A stretch of 64,000 bases of DNA, from positions 1 through 64,000 of the forward strand of contig JAVTVY010036975.1 in assembly GCA_036873755.1 (NCBI GenBank). Direction: 5' to 3'. The position numbers were made by a program, and so were the translations under genes. The stretch comes from Hanleya hanleyi. Lineage: Eukaryota > Mollusca > Polyplacophora > Lepidopleurida > Hanleyidae. Shown in pieces: positions 43,386 to 56,036 of the stretch (position 1 is the stretch's first letter; every line of letters starts with the position of its first letter). The notes under the pieces were generated by a model that saw nothing but the letters and a program-made list of their open reading frames with translations, had not been told where the DNA came from and did not search any database.

Positions 43386-44682
43386 AGGTTGTTGTTGTGG
43401 TTATGTATGGTAAGAGTTTTGTCTTGAAATGTTGTAATATCTCAAAATAAACTTGCAATGGAGATTTGATACCTTATGTAATCAATATATATTGTTCAGA
43501 GGCTTATTATATATGGTTGCTTTGTGAAATATTTCTGTGAAAAATAATTTCAAAAATGTCAACTTTTCATACTACTACCTTAATTATTTTAATGGTCTTT
43601 GATGGTGGGATGTTGTTGTTGTAACAGGATTGGTGTACCCCTCCAAGAAGTATCATTATCTTGAAATGAACAACCACCTAACAATTTGTGCACATATTCT
43701 TCAGTTTATCTTGATACAATATTAATTCAAATCTGTGAAAATATCTGATAAAAAATAATTTGGGACATTTTTAACTTTGTCAGGTTTGGTACACATGAGG
43801 TCACTTTTGACAAAAAATGTCTCCAAATGAGTATAGATTACAGCCAAACAGAATGAACTTTTCTGAATATATCAGTTTGCGATAATTTTTGAGATATCAA
43901 GTTCAGTGGAAGAATTATGAATCATATCATCTTGATCACCTTGGCATGCCTCAAGTAGCCATGATTAATGAGGAATAATTGTTTATCAAAACTGCATATA
44001 TTAAAAATAATGACAAACGAGGCATTCTGGGTAGTTCTTATAATGTTACTGAATTGAAATTTTGGATAAACAATTCTGTCAAATACATGTATGACATTTT
44101 GTGTACCAAATATTTGTAAAGATAAATACTGTTTTAAAATGATTCTTATCAGATAGCTTGACCAGATTTTCAGTAATATTTAATAAAGACAACCTAAAGT
44201 ATATGTGTGTGTAAATGTTTAGCTTACTGTGGTTTGTTAATTTCAGATATTTTTGAGGAAGAGACAAATGTTGTAACAACAACAACATCCCACAATAAAT
44301 GACCATTAATCAAAACCGCCTGTCTTTATGTGAAATTACAGGTTTGCTACCTAAGTCTTAAACCTGCTTTAATTAATGCCTTTAATGCCTTATTAATTGC
44401 ACAATCAAACGTAGAAAACGGAAGTTAAAAGAAAAAGTTAACTCCCCTAGGAGAGAGTTGTCCGCCCCTAGGAGAGCTCTCCATTCAATTCCAGCGTGGC
44501 CACTATAAAGGCGACTGTTAGCCTCATTCCTATCCTCTTTCTCTTGTTTGCTCGAGCAGTGCACATCTAGGGAAGTATTCAGAGGCAATTCTACAACATT
44601 AGTTGTTGTTGTCTCGCTGGTGTAATATCCTTTATCAAGTGTGGTTTTTGTTATTCATTCGGAACTTACTTACTGTATTATT

Positions 44683-44949
44683 ATGTCTGAAGTTCCGACT
44701 GGTATTCCTTGTCGTACGTGCGGGAAGAATTTATCCCCTTTAGACGCTCTCACGGCTTGTTTTTCTTGTAAAGATTTATGTTACCGGGCGTCCACGTGCG
44801 CGGAATGTGTATTATGGAATCCGACGGTTTGGAAGATTTATGCCCAAGCCCGTCGTGCTTTTCTGTTACATGCTTGTGATGACTCGTCTATGTCGGAGAT
44901 CGACAGACGGGTCTTAGAAATTTTCTTTGGTCAATGTTATGAAGTGTAA
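44683..44949 (+). pseudogene. DIRS gag-like Cys-rich ORF remnant
   Basis: From ATG 44683: GIPCRTCGKNLSPLDALTAC, FSCKDLCYRASTCAECVLW, then TVWKIYAQARRAFLL, 88 residues to the TAA. Paired Cys (CRTC, CFSC, CAEC) and position right after the left terminal repeat fit the first ORF of DIRS elements, a probable nucleic-acid-binding Gag. Normal DIRS gag is several hundred residues, so this is the N-terminus only; the following frame decays with stops from about 45050. Confidence 0.6.
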
Positions 44950-46569
44950 TGAAGATCTTGACCGAGCTGGTCAAGACCCAGAGTCTCCCGTGTCAGTTTG
45001 TATACCACCAAGCGGTACCGTCCTACACGATGATAATTCCAGGTTGCTAGACAGTTGACCCGGTCCGGAGATTCTTTGTCTAGGGTCGATCTAAAACCCG
45101 TTCCTTTGTTACGCTCAACAAAGACCAGGTCGGTTGCCTGGCCATTCTATAGTTCTCCGACAAACAAAAGAATTCTTTGCCTCAGGTTATTTCTCCAATA
45201 CCTATCGGTTCACCACATGTATCTTCTAGAAGGAAGAAAACAAATAAACGGTTAAATCTACATAGTTTATTTAATTCCGTTCCCGATCTATTTGTTGGGG
45301 CGAATGTTGGACTTCTTTGAGTCGGACGTATTTAGTATCTTCGGACGTACGTCGCTAAATATTGGTTTTTGGCGGAGATTTTAAATTCTCTTGAAATGAT
45401 CGTCTGACGATGTTTTTCTAGAAGTCATTATGAAATTCTCATGTGTAACTAATGACACAGTCCCCCGGGAAATACATCGCAAACTTTGTGTTGCGACCCG
45501 GTGTGTTTATTGTGGGCTGTTATTGGCTCCCAACATTCCGTTTTGTTCGGTCGGTATGTGAGCCTATTGTGTTGTACTCTAAACGAACAGGTTTTTGTTT
45601 CGTCATGATTTTATCCATTAAATTGTTGTATAAATCTTTACCAAGAGTGTGAGTACGACCCTGGTTTGACGCGGGAGGTTCGTTTTTCCCTGCCGGGGAA
45701 ATACGATTCTTTATAAGCCGTCCGTCATTGTTCCATGTGGTTATTGTTGTTTCGGACTTTGGTAGTTCGTTACTTTCATGCATTCAATTCTTTGGTCCTA
45801 CCAAGAAGGTAATCTCTTGTTATATCAACTATTATTATGTAATTTTGATATCCTGTCTTCAAGAGAGAACTTATGGGGTTTTATTCTGCCTCTCATGTTT
45901 ATGTGTTTGTTGTTTTTGTGTACGTAACCACAACTCAACTCTTTATAAACGATGCTATAATAATAACGTAATGGATGTTACGGGACTTCAATGCTACGAC
46001 TGTTTGTTGCATTTTAATGAGCGTCTTTGCTGATCTCTTTGTGATTAGGGTGCGATCTACAAAGGGATCTCGTGTTGGTTATCGTGAGTATATAATCCGA
46101 TTACCCACTGTTTATTATGAAACTGTGTTATGCCTTGGTATACAAATTTGTTTTATACATGTGATTTGTTTGTTTCTCACCAAACTGGTTCCATCTGTAT
46201 ACTGTATTTTGCGTATAATTCAGATGGAGTTATGCACTAATTTTAATTTCTTCACTATGAGAAAATTTAAAATTACTAGCGTGGTGGGATTGTTTGTTGA
46301 CCGGCCAAGGATACAAGCCTATTGACACGTAAGTCGTGAAGTCTTCTATGGTTTCTTTCTACCAAGTATCTGGGACGAGTATATTCGTCCCAGCATGTGT
46401 ATTACCGGTACAGTTTACTAGAGCATCAAACTGCTTTTTAGTATTGTTCTTGCTGTTCTTCCTCTTCTCGACAAATTGTTCGTGTTAGGTCATTTCAATT
46501 TGTAAATTTTTGAATAACCTCACTTTCCTGCCGGCGAGAGACTTTAAATGTTTTTCCTCTCTTTGTTCT

Positions 46570-46965
46570 CAGCTCCGTCTTCTGCGCTCAACTCCCAAGA
46601 AGCAAGTTGGACGGAAGACGATTGGGGACTGAGAGTGGTGTGTTTTGGCGATCTCTAGGCCCGGACCAGTTTCTGCTGCACACGGTCTTAGGAACAGCTA
46701 ACAAAAATAAGCCTTACCAAGTAGACCTATCAACCCTAGTGGTAGTGGTCCTTTCTTGGTATAGACGGCTTCCCGAGTAGACCTATCCACCGTCAGCTTA
46801 GGGTTCTCTCTCGGGGGTAATAATAATTTCCACACCATAAGCTCAGCTACATGGCTGTGGACAATCAAGATAAGTACATCAGTATCTTATTCACATGTTT
46901 AACCTTTTTTTTGTCGTTGACCAAGGTTTCATTTGTTGATTATAGATTGTTTCAAAAAAGTTGAT
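46570..46965 (+). repeat. Internal direct repeat of the DIRS element, copy 1
   Basis: 'ctaggcccggaccagttt', 'gtatagacggcttcccgagt' and 'acagctacatggctgtg'-type blocks. It matches 49913-50335 closely and 49080-49440 more loosely. Three spaced copies inside one element are not part of standard DIRS structure. Confidence 0.7.
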
Positions 46966-48142
46966 TTCCTGAAAAAAATCCTTGATCTGGATGTCGGTTG
47001 TGTCACTATTTGGTTATTAATAGTAACATGGTTGTAAATGTTTAATATCCTCTCCATATGAAACTCCAGTACGGAATTTCATATACAGGAGACAGATTAC
47101 ATCGGGAGAGGTCATAATGTAACCATGTTCACTGACACGTTACTCATGTTCACTGACACAAAGATCCATTAATCTCATTTATCTCATTGAGCTTACATTT
47201 GGTGATTAACGCTACAGACATTTAATATGTTCATCTCTACTGCGTTTAAAGAGAAGGAAATTTATTACAATCGACTACGGGGTTACTGTTTGCAACGCCG
47301 TTCTGTTACGTCGTGTACTTTTATAAGTTTGTATCCTGCTCCGTTATGAGCATGTATATTCATTAAGTTATTGTGAATGGGAAATCTCTACGTTGTTTAT
47401 CATACACAACGTTTTTCTCACTTTTTTCACATTACGCTTTACACCGTCATGTGTCTCTCCTACACCTGTGCGTCGTCCTATTTCATCGGTTAGACGTTTC
47501 CAGTACGCCATAACGCCGTTGTTACGTCATTTCTTCATTTGCGAGATGCATATTTTATGTCCATTCATCGGCACTTCCTTTGATTCTCCATCGTCGGTCG
47601 TCGGCGGAGGGGAAGTCCGTTCGTTTGGCGTCAATCTTCCACTGGTATCAATTCCCCTCGGGTTTTTCACATTGTGATTTACTTAGCTTCGTCGTTACTC
47701 TACGAAGAGAATTCTGTTCAGACCTTGTTGTTTCCAGTCTGGAGTTCAGAATATCAAAATTTGTATTCGAATCAACAGTATTTGGTCTAATACTGTTATA
47801 TGGTATAGGTCTTTGGATTATGGACGTGGATATTCTCTGAGGACGACGGCGGGATTGTGAATGGCTGACTAGTCAACTTTAATTGAATTCAGCACAGTGT
47901 TGTATTAACACAGATTCATGTTGATTTTACACACAAACATTATGTTGAGATCCATTTACCTTAGGATTGTGCTTAAGCGACACAACGTTTTTTGTGGTGT
48001 ACTTGGGAGACAGTTTTTCCGACTTTCTCCTTTAAGTACCTTATTCCTGTATAGACCGTTACACCAATGATTAGACTTTGACATTATGGTTCTGTCATTC
48101 AACCTTAGGGTTGTTGGTTATATGTGGGACCTTACTCACTGA

Positions 48143-48644
48143 GTTCGTTGTTCGGGTTCGGTCTCTACAGCGGATTATTTGTCCTGGTGCCGAGGTCGTG
48201 ATACCATTCCCGACTCTATTTCCCTCGTAATTGACTTCCTCCTTCAACTTCACCAGGATAGGAAGTCTCATATGAGCACCAGGGGAGGCTATCGTTCTGC
48301 TCTGGCTTGGGGTTACGTTTTACTTACCAACATTAGCCTTATTGATAATATCTCTGAGCTTATTCGCGCCTTAGCATTACAGTCGCGTTGTACTCGCCAA
48401 CTGTTACCGGAATGGGATATCGGGTGGCGGCGTTTCTTTGGCGTCCAGAGTGTCTGAACTTCATGTTCTTGAAAGATCTTCTATTTCCTGGAGGACGATC
48501 TTCGGTTATGTCCTGTTCGAACCATCCGCCACTATCTTACTCGTTCCGGTTCCGTTCACGGTTCTCGGCTACGGTTATCATGTCCCTTCCCCTGTCAGCA
48601 AGGCTTCATATTTAAATAAGCCGTGTAGTTGTTTAAGACCATAA
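48143..48644 (+). pseudogene. DIRS tyrosine recombinase remnant
   Basis: First frame (48179-48455): SLVIDFLLQLHQDRKSHMST, RGGYRSALAWG, NISELIRALALQS and LLPEWDIGWRRFF, the N-terminal core-binding domain of DIRS tyrosine recombinases (FLxxLxxxxxxSxxTxxGYRSAL; LPxWDLxxVL). A shifted frame (48438-48644) continues with RVSELHVLERSS, the region of the first catalytic Arg (usually RxSELHAL). The later His-x-x-Arg and Tyr motifs are not seen. Frameshifted and shortened, therefore inactive. Confidence 0.75.
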
Positions 48645-49079
48645 ATTAGTCTTTCCAATGGGCAGAAGGTAGATATTCCATTGACGCCCCCACTACTGTT
48701 TTTTGCTTCTTCTATGTGGCCATCACTACACATGGCCTTTATGGAAGAACTTGTCCCTCCATGACATTGTCCAGTCTTGTGTCTGGACAGCAAACTCCAC
48801 GTTCACAAATTTCTATCTGTATGATATGTCAGTGCAGTCAGATAGTGTGGCCACGCTTGGGCCACTGAGGGCTACCCAGCACGTGGTTAGTTTCTTTCAA
48901 GAAAAGAGGAGGGGGCGAAATTTGTCACCATTGCAGCAAGGCGGCCATCTTGCTTTTCATCATGATCGTCTTGAAGGAAGGAATAAGTCGGATAGACGAC
49001 CATGGACTCTCTAATCATCAATCTAAGATGTCTGACGCTTTGAGAGTTTTAGCTTTTCCTTAAACTACGGTTTTACTTG

Positions 49080-49440
49080 TGTCTTTCAGCTTGAACTGAC
49101 TACCTTCTGGATGATCTCAGCTGTGTTTCCTACGCTCAACTCACAAGACAAGTTGGACGTAAGTCGTTGGTGGACTGAGTATGACGTGGCTTGGCGCCCT
49201 CTAAGACCAAGAAGACCTAACAACCCGAGTGGGAGAGGATTCTGATTTCTTGGTAGAGTTTGACATATCACACCACGAGCACAGCTACATGGATGGAGGC
49301 ACTCAAGAATAAGTATATTTGTATCATATTCATGATTTGCCCTTTTCGATTTCTAACCAGGGTTTTTCTTGTTGCTTGTCTCAAGTTATTCCCTTATCTG
49401 TGTCATCCCAGCTACTTGGGTAGACACTCAGAAGATAGGT
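49080..49440 (+). repeat. Internal direct repeat of the DIRS element, copy 2
   Basis: Diverged copy ('ctcaactcacaagacaagtt', 'cacgagcacagctacatgga'). A neighbouring unit with 'tgtccagtcttgngtctgga' and 'cttgggcc...cccagcacgtggt' also occurs twice, near 48770-48890 and 49540-49660. Confidence 0.55.
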
Positions 49441-49912
49441 TAGATTAGTATCTTCCATTACTACTCCATTGTTACCCTCTGCGTTACCGGCCAGGTTTCT
49501 TTTGTTGAGATTTATGAAAGAGCCTGCCCCTCCTTGACATTGTCCAGTCTTGGGTCTGGACGGCGAACTCCACGTTCACCATTTTCTGTCTGAGAGATGT
49601 CAGTCCAGTCAGATAGGATGACCACGCTTGGGCCGTTCATGGCTGCCCAGCACGTGGTCAGCTAAATTTTCAAAAAAGGGGGGGGGCGGCATTTTGTATC
49701 ATCGCAGCAAATCTGCAAATTGCTGTGTCATCTCATTTCATTCATATTATTGGTCCACAATTGATTGATCACATATTGAAGGAAGTAATAAGTCAGATGG
49801 ACGACCTTGGATCCTCTAAAGAGATGTCAGACACTGTATCATCACCCTAAGATGTATGTATCCATGGTGAGTGTGATCTTTACCTTAACTGCGGTTTTTG
49901 ATTGTGTCCTTC

Positions 49913-50335
49913 AGGTTGAATCTGACGTCCTTCTCATGATCTCAGCGCCGTCTTCTGCACTCAACTCCCTAAATGCAAGTTGGATGGAAGACGATTGTGG
50001 ACTGAGAGTGGTGTGACTTGGCGATCGCTAGGCCCGGACCAGTTCTGCCTCACCCGGTCTTAGGAACAGCCAAGATAAATAGGCCTTACCAAGTAGACCG
50101 TATGTCCCTAGTGGTTGAGGTTCTCTCTTGGTATAGACGGCTTCCCGAGTAGACCCACCCACCGACAGGTTGGGGTTCTCTCTCGGGGGGGGAATTAATA
50201 ATTTCCACACCACAAGCACAGCTACATGGCTGTGAACAATCAAAGATAAGTACATCAGTATCTTATTCACATGTTTAACCTTTTTATGTTGATGACCAAG
50301 GTTTCATTTGTTGATTATGGATTGTTCATGCTATG
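49913..50335 (+). repeat. Internal direct repeat of the DIRS element, copy 3
   Basis: Same order of blocks as copy 1, close to 90 percent identical by eye, ending 'caaggtttcatttgttgatt'. Confidence 0.7.
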
Positions 50336-50424
50336 CCCATGTTTCTGTGTCATTCCAGCGGTCACTTAGCCTACTTTGATCTACTACAAGACCGAGGTTC
50401 CCACCTCCGTATGTTGGTACTAGG

Positions 50425-50521
50425 GCATTAATTAAAGCAGGTTTAAGACTTAGGTAGCAAACATCAAACATTTATAGACAATGTTTCTGTTTGTAACTAA
50501 GTCAAACCTGCTTTAATTTAA
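50425..50521 (-). repeat. DIRS internal complementary region
   Basis: Holds the complements of both outer tips of the element side by side, the circle-junction template. Its central junction reads 'tagcaaac' next to 'atcaaac', which places the element ends at 44342 and 50804. Confidence 0.75.
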
Positions 50522-51257
50522 TGTGCCCACCCTTCCGTCCCCTCGTACCGCGGCCTTGTTTCACTACTGGTCTCGGTTTGAGAAAGAGGATAGGAATGAG
50601 GCTAACAGTCGCCTTTATAGTGGCCACGCTGGAATTGAATGGAGAGCTCTCCTAGGGGCGGACAACTCTCTCCTAGGGGAGTTAACTTTTTCTTTTAACT
50701 TCCGTTTTCTACGTTTGATTGTGCAATTAATAAGGGATTAAAGGCATTAATTAAAGCAGGTTTGACTTAGTTACAAACAGAAACATTGTCTATAAATGTT
50801 TGATCTCTCTGTGATTATATTGGAGATGAACTCAATTAAGCTAATGGCTCAGTCAAACTATTCACAGGGTTCGTACACTACCTTGAAAATGAAAATTTAG
50901 AATTCAAGGCCTTAAATAGCCTTGAAAATTGGAAAATTATGTCGAATACCTTGAAAACGGGAATTCCTGTCCTTTTTGTCAATTCATTCGTGAAGTTGTA
51001 GCTCAAACTTGTGCTATCCTTTGCCATCGGGTGGTGAAATTAACCCCATCATAGCAATATACTGATCATCCAAAAGGAAATTCTAAGTGTATTCAAGAAT
51101 TGTGAACAATAATCTTTGTCGAAGTAAAAACAATTTAGAAAATTTATCTGCATAGCTTCAGTGCCACTGGAGCTTATACGCCTTGAAAACAGGATCTATT
51201 ACCTTGAAGAGAGTCAAGGTGTACAGCTCTGTTATTCAGCAACAAAAGAATATGTGG

Positions 51258-51458
51258 TACACTTGTCCCTCATTATAGCGCTGAAGTTGGGAGACAAAAA
51301 ATATAACCCCACTATGGGTGAGTCACTGTAGTGGGTCTTCAATCATAACAGCAGCATATATATATATATTATGGCTGTACACTAAGAGACATGTCAGTGG
51401 TAGTGCTATACTGAAACCAGCCTAATAATGAACCAGGTTATAATGAGGGGCAAGTGTA
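51258..51458. mobile_element. TA-ended MITE of about 200 bp
   Basis: TACACTTGTCCCTCATTATA at the left and TATAATGAGGGGCAAGTGTA at the right, with about 20-bp inverted ends beginning in TA. This is the form of pogo/Tigger or mariner MITEs. Confidence 0.65.
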
Positions 51459-53007
51459 TTTTCTTAATAATAATCAATATATTGTTATTTGAAAACATAT
51501 CCATATATGTGTATTACTAGAGATTTCAGAGTCAGTGAAGTATATATAGCAGGCTACAGAATTGACAAAGTTGATTGGTGGAGATGACAGTGAATGTGTT
51601 GCGCAACTGATGATTAATCTGCACGGAATGAGTACTACGGAACTTATTGTTTTGAGATATCACAGCTCCACTTATGTCTAAAATACTGTCAGCTCAAACT
51701 ACCGTGAACATCATAGCCTAGGCTACTTGCCAATGACCCCTTGCTTCAAAGGTTAAATGCAAAGGTTTTTAAATTCTTCGTTTTACATTTAATATTGGTT
51801 GAATAATGATAGAAATACCAGTAAATCTACTTCACTTGGATTAATTTGAATTATCTTGTCTGCTAGGATCTTTTTGAAAGTTGGTACCCCTAGCCCAGCT
51901 GAATTCAGATTTGCAAAACTTCATCGCTTATCTTCCCTTGATTGTGGCGTCACGTCAGAACAGCCGCCCGGAGACTGATCGTTACAGGTGTTGACATCAC
52001 AAACTAGCGTCAAACAAGGGCAGATAAGCGATGTGGATTTCTTTTCTGAAATCGTCGGGGCTTGAGATGCCAACTTCGAACCACTTTTCAACAGCTACTA
52101 GGAGACAAAATACTTCAAATAAAATCAACTGAAGTAGTTAGGCTGATATTTCAATCATTAAATGGCCCATGTATAATATGAAAGGAAAAAATGAAAACTT
52201 TTGCATTTCACCTTTAACAATCATTTGGAACTTCTTGTTTGGTTTATCATCGAATAGGGTATCAACTCAGAGAAAATGTCTTGGATATCTCCATATGTTA
52301 CTAATTATATATTCTAGGAAAACGAAATAAAACATACTGGTTGTTATCCTTTATATGCAATACTATATTATATAAATATATAGGGCCTACTTCATAATTG
52401 GGTAGCGATATGGGCCTATCCATGGTTTCTATGTTTTTTGCCTGGGCAATAGTGAAAACATGATCGGATAAAAAAATTGGCCAAGGCACTGCTGCCCCCA
52501 AATGATACCTACAATTGACTGTTGCTTTATCTTACATACAATCATATGTTGCCTCATTTTACAATTGCTGCAGTTATCAACTTATCAAAGTTATTTGGCT
52601 AAAGGCAGATGTTGTACCACTTACAGAAGACTGTAACATGATGTACTGTTGCCATCACCCACAATCAGCTTTGTCGATTCAGTGGAACTATACTGTGAGT
52701 AGGACTGACCAAGAAATGGGCCTGTCAAACTCAACTGTTGATCAAGGACTGCAGAGTGCTTCTTAGTGTGGATGAGGATTCTGCTACTTTCAAAATCTCT
52801 ACCTTGTAGATGGTTTTCAATTTCAGATGACCCAATAAATAGTTATTTTTCCCCCCCAAAGAATATTTTCTATTCTGACTCAAATTTTCAAACATACAGA
52901 TGAAAAGACTCCATTTATCTGTTATGTTGCTACTATAACAGTATTTGAAAAAATAGAATGGTGACCTATCATTTTTATTTCATATTTCACAACAAGTATA
53001 CAGGAGT

Positions 53008-53150
53008 GAGTGAGTGAGTAGGATTTAACGTCGTTTTCAACATTGTTTCAGTCATATCACGACGGTGCCTACATGTGCCAGAACACGAGAGTGTTCACAG
53101 TTCCTATTATTCTGGACACTGATCAGCCCAGCCAGTACAACAAGTATACA
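53008..53150 (-). mobile_element. SINE tail in reverse
   Basis: 'gagtgagtgagtaggattta' then 'acgtcgttttcaacattgtt' and 'gtcatatcacgacgg' is the reversed end of a SINE related to 10457-10820. Confidence 0.7.
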
Positions 53151-54068
53151 AGTTCAGCTGATCTATATCTATGGTAATCCAAATCTGACACACGGTATTT
53201 ATTGAGATTTAAATATGAAAATTTAATATAGTTCACTACTATACGGTAGTACAGTTTATTATTAAGGATGCCTTCAAATTGATGGAATTATATATTACAA
53301 ATACATGTAGTAGGCCTATGGTGACTTGTTTTCATTTCATTGTGCATCTTATCTTAGCCGGACATGTTATTACTGACGTTTTAAGCTCATTTGCACTGTT
53401 AGAAATGAATGTGATCTGACTTTTACCTAAAAATCTGATTAATCAAATTTCCCCAGCCCTTGTACGTCTTTGGCTGATGTCTTCCCAAGGGTTTGGAGTA
53501 ATGCCATGAGAATTCACCCTCATGTCTAGAAGATATTGGAAGAAGAATTTTTTTTTTTTTTTTCCGTATATGTACATTTATTTTGTATGCTATTTTAGTC
53601 AACAGGACTGTCAATTGGGTTCAACAAATGCAGTGTCAAATTGATCTGAAAGTGTCAAACAATACAACCGGAGTGACATTAGCCCAATATAATGTCAAAT
53701 TCACCTGATAACTACAGGAATATGAAATGAAAAATTAATATTAAAAATGTTTTGGTTAATATTTTCACCTGTCCATACCACATAAGAAAATTAATGGTGC
53801 AGTACTATTGTTTGTGACACTTGATCAATTTGAAGCTGTGTTTAGGATTCTAAGCTTAAAGCTCGATTGGATCCTATGGACTAAAATGATGTACAAAATA
53901 AATGTAAATATGAAATATTTTTTTCCTATTATTCTTCTGCCAATATAGACTTACATGTGGCTGAATGCTTCATGAACATTATACACTCTAAAACTTTGCG
54001 AAGAAATCACCAAAAGACTGACAAGGGCTGAGGAAATTTGAGCAATCAAATTGTTAATCGGATTCTGT

Positions 54069-55225
54069 TAGACGGGGGTATCCCAGCAGCCTTTGCGGCG
54101 CTCCCTGACAACTGTGGCGTGGGCTAAAGCAAGGCATAGCGACGTATTCACTTAGCCCAGGCTGACCGCGCTTCTCGCCGTTAAATCGTATTTCCTCGAC
54201 GTTTGCGGCTGGTAATCATTTGGAATCGATAATATATTGTTAATAAGGTAACATTTAACAGCTGAAAGGATCAATTGTGTGGTAAAGACTCCAGGAAAGG
54301 GTAATAAATAGCTCTAAATAACCCACAACACTGATCTACAGGGTGCTAACCCAGCCTCATGGCTTCTGAAGAATATATTCGAGGAAAGTTCACAAGGTAA
54401 TGAAACACATCCTCGTACAAAACTTCTGGCCAAGCCGTTATGTCTTCTATCCACACATCAGCTGGTAACTTGTAAGGGCATTTATCCAAACCGACTAGCG
54501 AGAGTTTTGACTGATATCTTGTCTTTGCCTCACTTGACAGATTATCTGAATATTCGTAACTCATCGTGCTATTTGTAAACATGGTCTGAGATTGTCATGA
54601 AAACTCAGTTTATATATAACCGAAGGAATTTTGCTAAAACAAGTATATATCTGCGTTATTTACCATATCCTGATCATTAAGTCAATCATTAAATCTGGAT
54701 AATTAACAGCTTTATAAAAGCAGAAGAACACAGACTATCCATAACGGTGAAGGAATTTTGCTACAAGTATATATCTGCCACGGATACATACTCCTCCATG
54801 CTGATGTTAATCATTTAATAAGTCAATCACTGAATATGGATAATTAACAGCTTTATGGGGGGGAATTAAAACAGATTATCCGTGCTATATGCCGACAATG
54901 ACGGTGTTGCCGCTGTGTTAACCCCAGGATTTTAATGGCTGGGTTAGCGCCCTGTAGATCAGTGTTGTGGGTTATTTAGAGCTGTTTATTACCCTTTCCT
55001 GGAGTCTTTACCACACAATTGATCCTTTCAGCTGTTAAATGTTACCTTATTAACAATATATTATCGATTCCAAATGATTACCAGCCGCAAACGTCGAGGA
55101 AATACGATTTAACGGCGAGAAGCGCGGTCTGCCTGGGCTAAGTGAATACGTCGCTATGCCTTGCTTTAGCCCACGCCACAGTTGTCAGGGAGCGCCGCAA
55201 AGGCTGCTGGGATACCCCCGTCTAA
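54069..55225. mobile_element. Palindromic deletion derivative with about 290-bp TIRs
   Basis: Arms of about 290 bp (from about 54069 and to about 55225) begin GACGGGGGTATCCCAGCAGC and lie next to TA on both sides. The interior keeps only a short minus-strand ORF. This matches an internally deleted DNA transposon of the ISL2EU/PIF type, although the class assignment rests on the TA site and the ORF. Confidence 0.75.
54346..54582 (-). pseudogene. N-terminus of a transposon-associated protein
   Basis: A 78-codon frame containing EAKTRYQSKLSLVGLDKCPY and PEVLYEDVFHYLVNFP, then a stop just inside the left TIR. The pattern 'SLVGLD.CPY.L....W..D...WP.V.Y.DI..YLV' recalls the start of proteins with a YqaJ-type nuclease domain that often accompany animal DNA transposons. 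That is a memory-based resemblance. The rest of the gene is deleted. Confidence 0.5.
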
Positions 55226-55592
55226 CAGAATGCAGAAATTCTTTAATGGACGACGACTGAATATTGACTGATGGACGATACTTCGACTTCATTGTTTTCA
55301 ATTGATTGGAAATTTGGCTTGCACTTGACATGCCCCAGCTTTATTGTATACAATGCATGATTCTCAAGAGGAAGATTTTTTTAACAAGAGTTATAAGCCG
55401 TCATGTTACCAAATAATGTCTACCGATACAAATACACGTCGGGTCAAAATCATCAAATGGATTTATGGTGAAATATGGACCATCGGTAACTTTATCCTGT
55501 CACAGAACAAAGTAAAATAATATCATTACTGTTGATTCATGCTTACAGAACTCTCACTTGACCAAACGGTGTTTTTACACTTAATAGCTGCA
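55226..55592. other. Short non-coding stretch
   Basis: Between two nested elements; nothing recognised. Confidence 0.4.
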
Positions 55593-56036
55593 TTAAGGAT
55601 GTCCGCTGATGGTAAATCAAAGTAATTAACTTTTTGAATAATGTGTGTTGTTGCATTCATAATTGTGTAATATGAGGAAAAACAAGGAAAAAAATATAGG
55701 TTGGTGTGCATTTTTTAGCTGTAGGCAACGTTAAGTGGACTGACCCATGCTCAATTTGATACCCAGAAAACATAGGGAATAGCCCTAGTTTTGAAGCATA
55801 TTCATGAAAAACTCATATAAATAGTATTTAACTTTTTCTTATATTCTAACTGTTCGCAGATAATCACAATGTCTATCAAAATTTATCAAATTGGATGGAT
55901 GTTGCTGTGCAAAATTCTCAGCTAGAAGGCTTTTAAAGGAAATCCCTATGTCTTAACCTAGGAAAGGGAGATAACTTTATAGAAAAAACAGGCAAAATGG
56001 CTGCCAAAGCCAAAAACCACCAGCGGACATCCTTAA
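55593..56036. mobile_element. TTAA-flanked MITE, third family
   Basis: TTAA at 55593-55596 and 56033-56036; ends GGATGTCCGCTGATGGT / ACCACCAGCGGACATCC. Interior AT-rich, no ORF. Confidence 0.75.

Larger units (their letters stand above)
40219..44341. other. Non-coding interior of the 18.75-kb block, left part
   Basis: No gene. Two related segments of about 55 bp ('gtcntaggaggcantngggcatg...ttgccaatttngaggtt') lie at 42299-42355 and 42437-42490. 42605-42665 ends in 'gactgaccgactcattaccgg'. SINE pieces are listed separately. Confidence 0.45.
44342..50804 (+). mobile_element. DIRS-type tyrosine-recombinase retroelement (defective)
   Basis: Inverted terminal repeats 44361-44553 and 50580-50762 are nearly identical. 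Near the right end, 50425-50521 holds the complement of the left tip ('gacttaggtagcaaac') joined to the complement of the right tip ('gtttgtaactaagtc'). This internal complementary region is the mark of DIRS elements, which replicate through a circle. Coding remnants are a Cys-rich protein at the left and tyrosine recombinase pieces near 48.2-48.6 kb. I did not find the RT/RNase H part in any open frame. It lies inside the 37764-56513 block, so it is younger. Confidence 0.85.
50805..54068. other. Non-coding interior of the 18.75-kb block, right part
   Basis: No gene. 'ccttgaaaa' words recur at 50880-51220. An (AT)n run is near 51355 and a T tract at 53549-53563. MITE and SINE pieces are listed separately. 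Confidence 0.45.
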
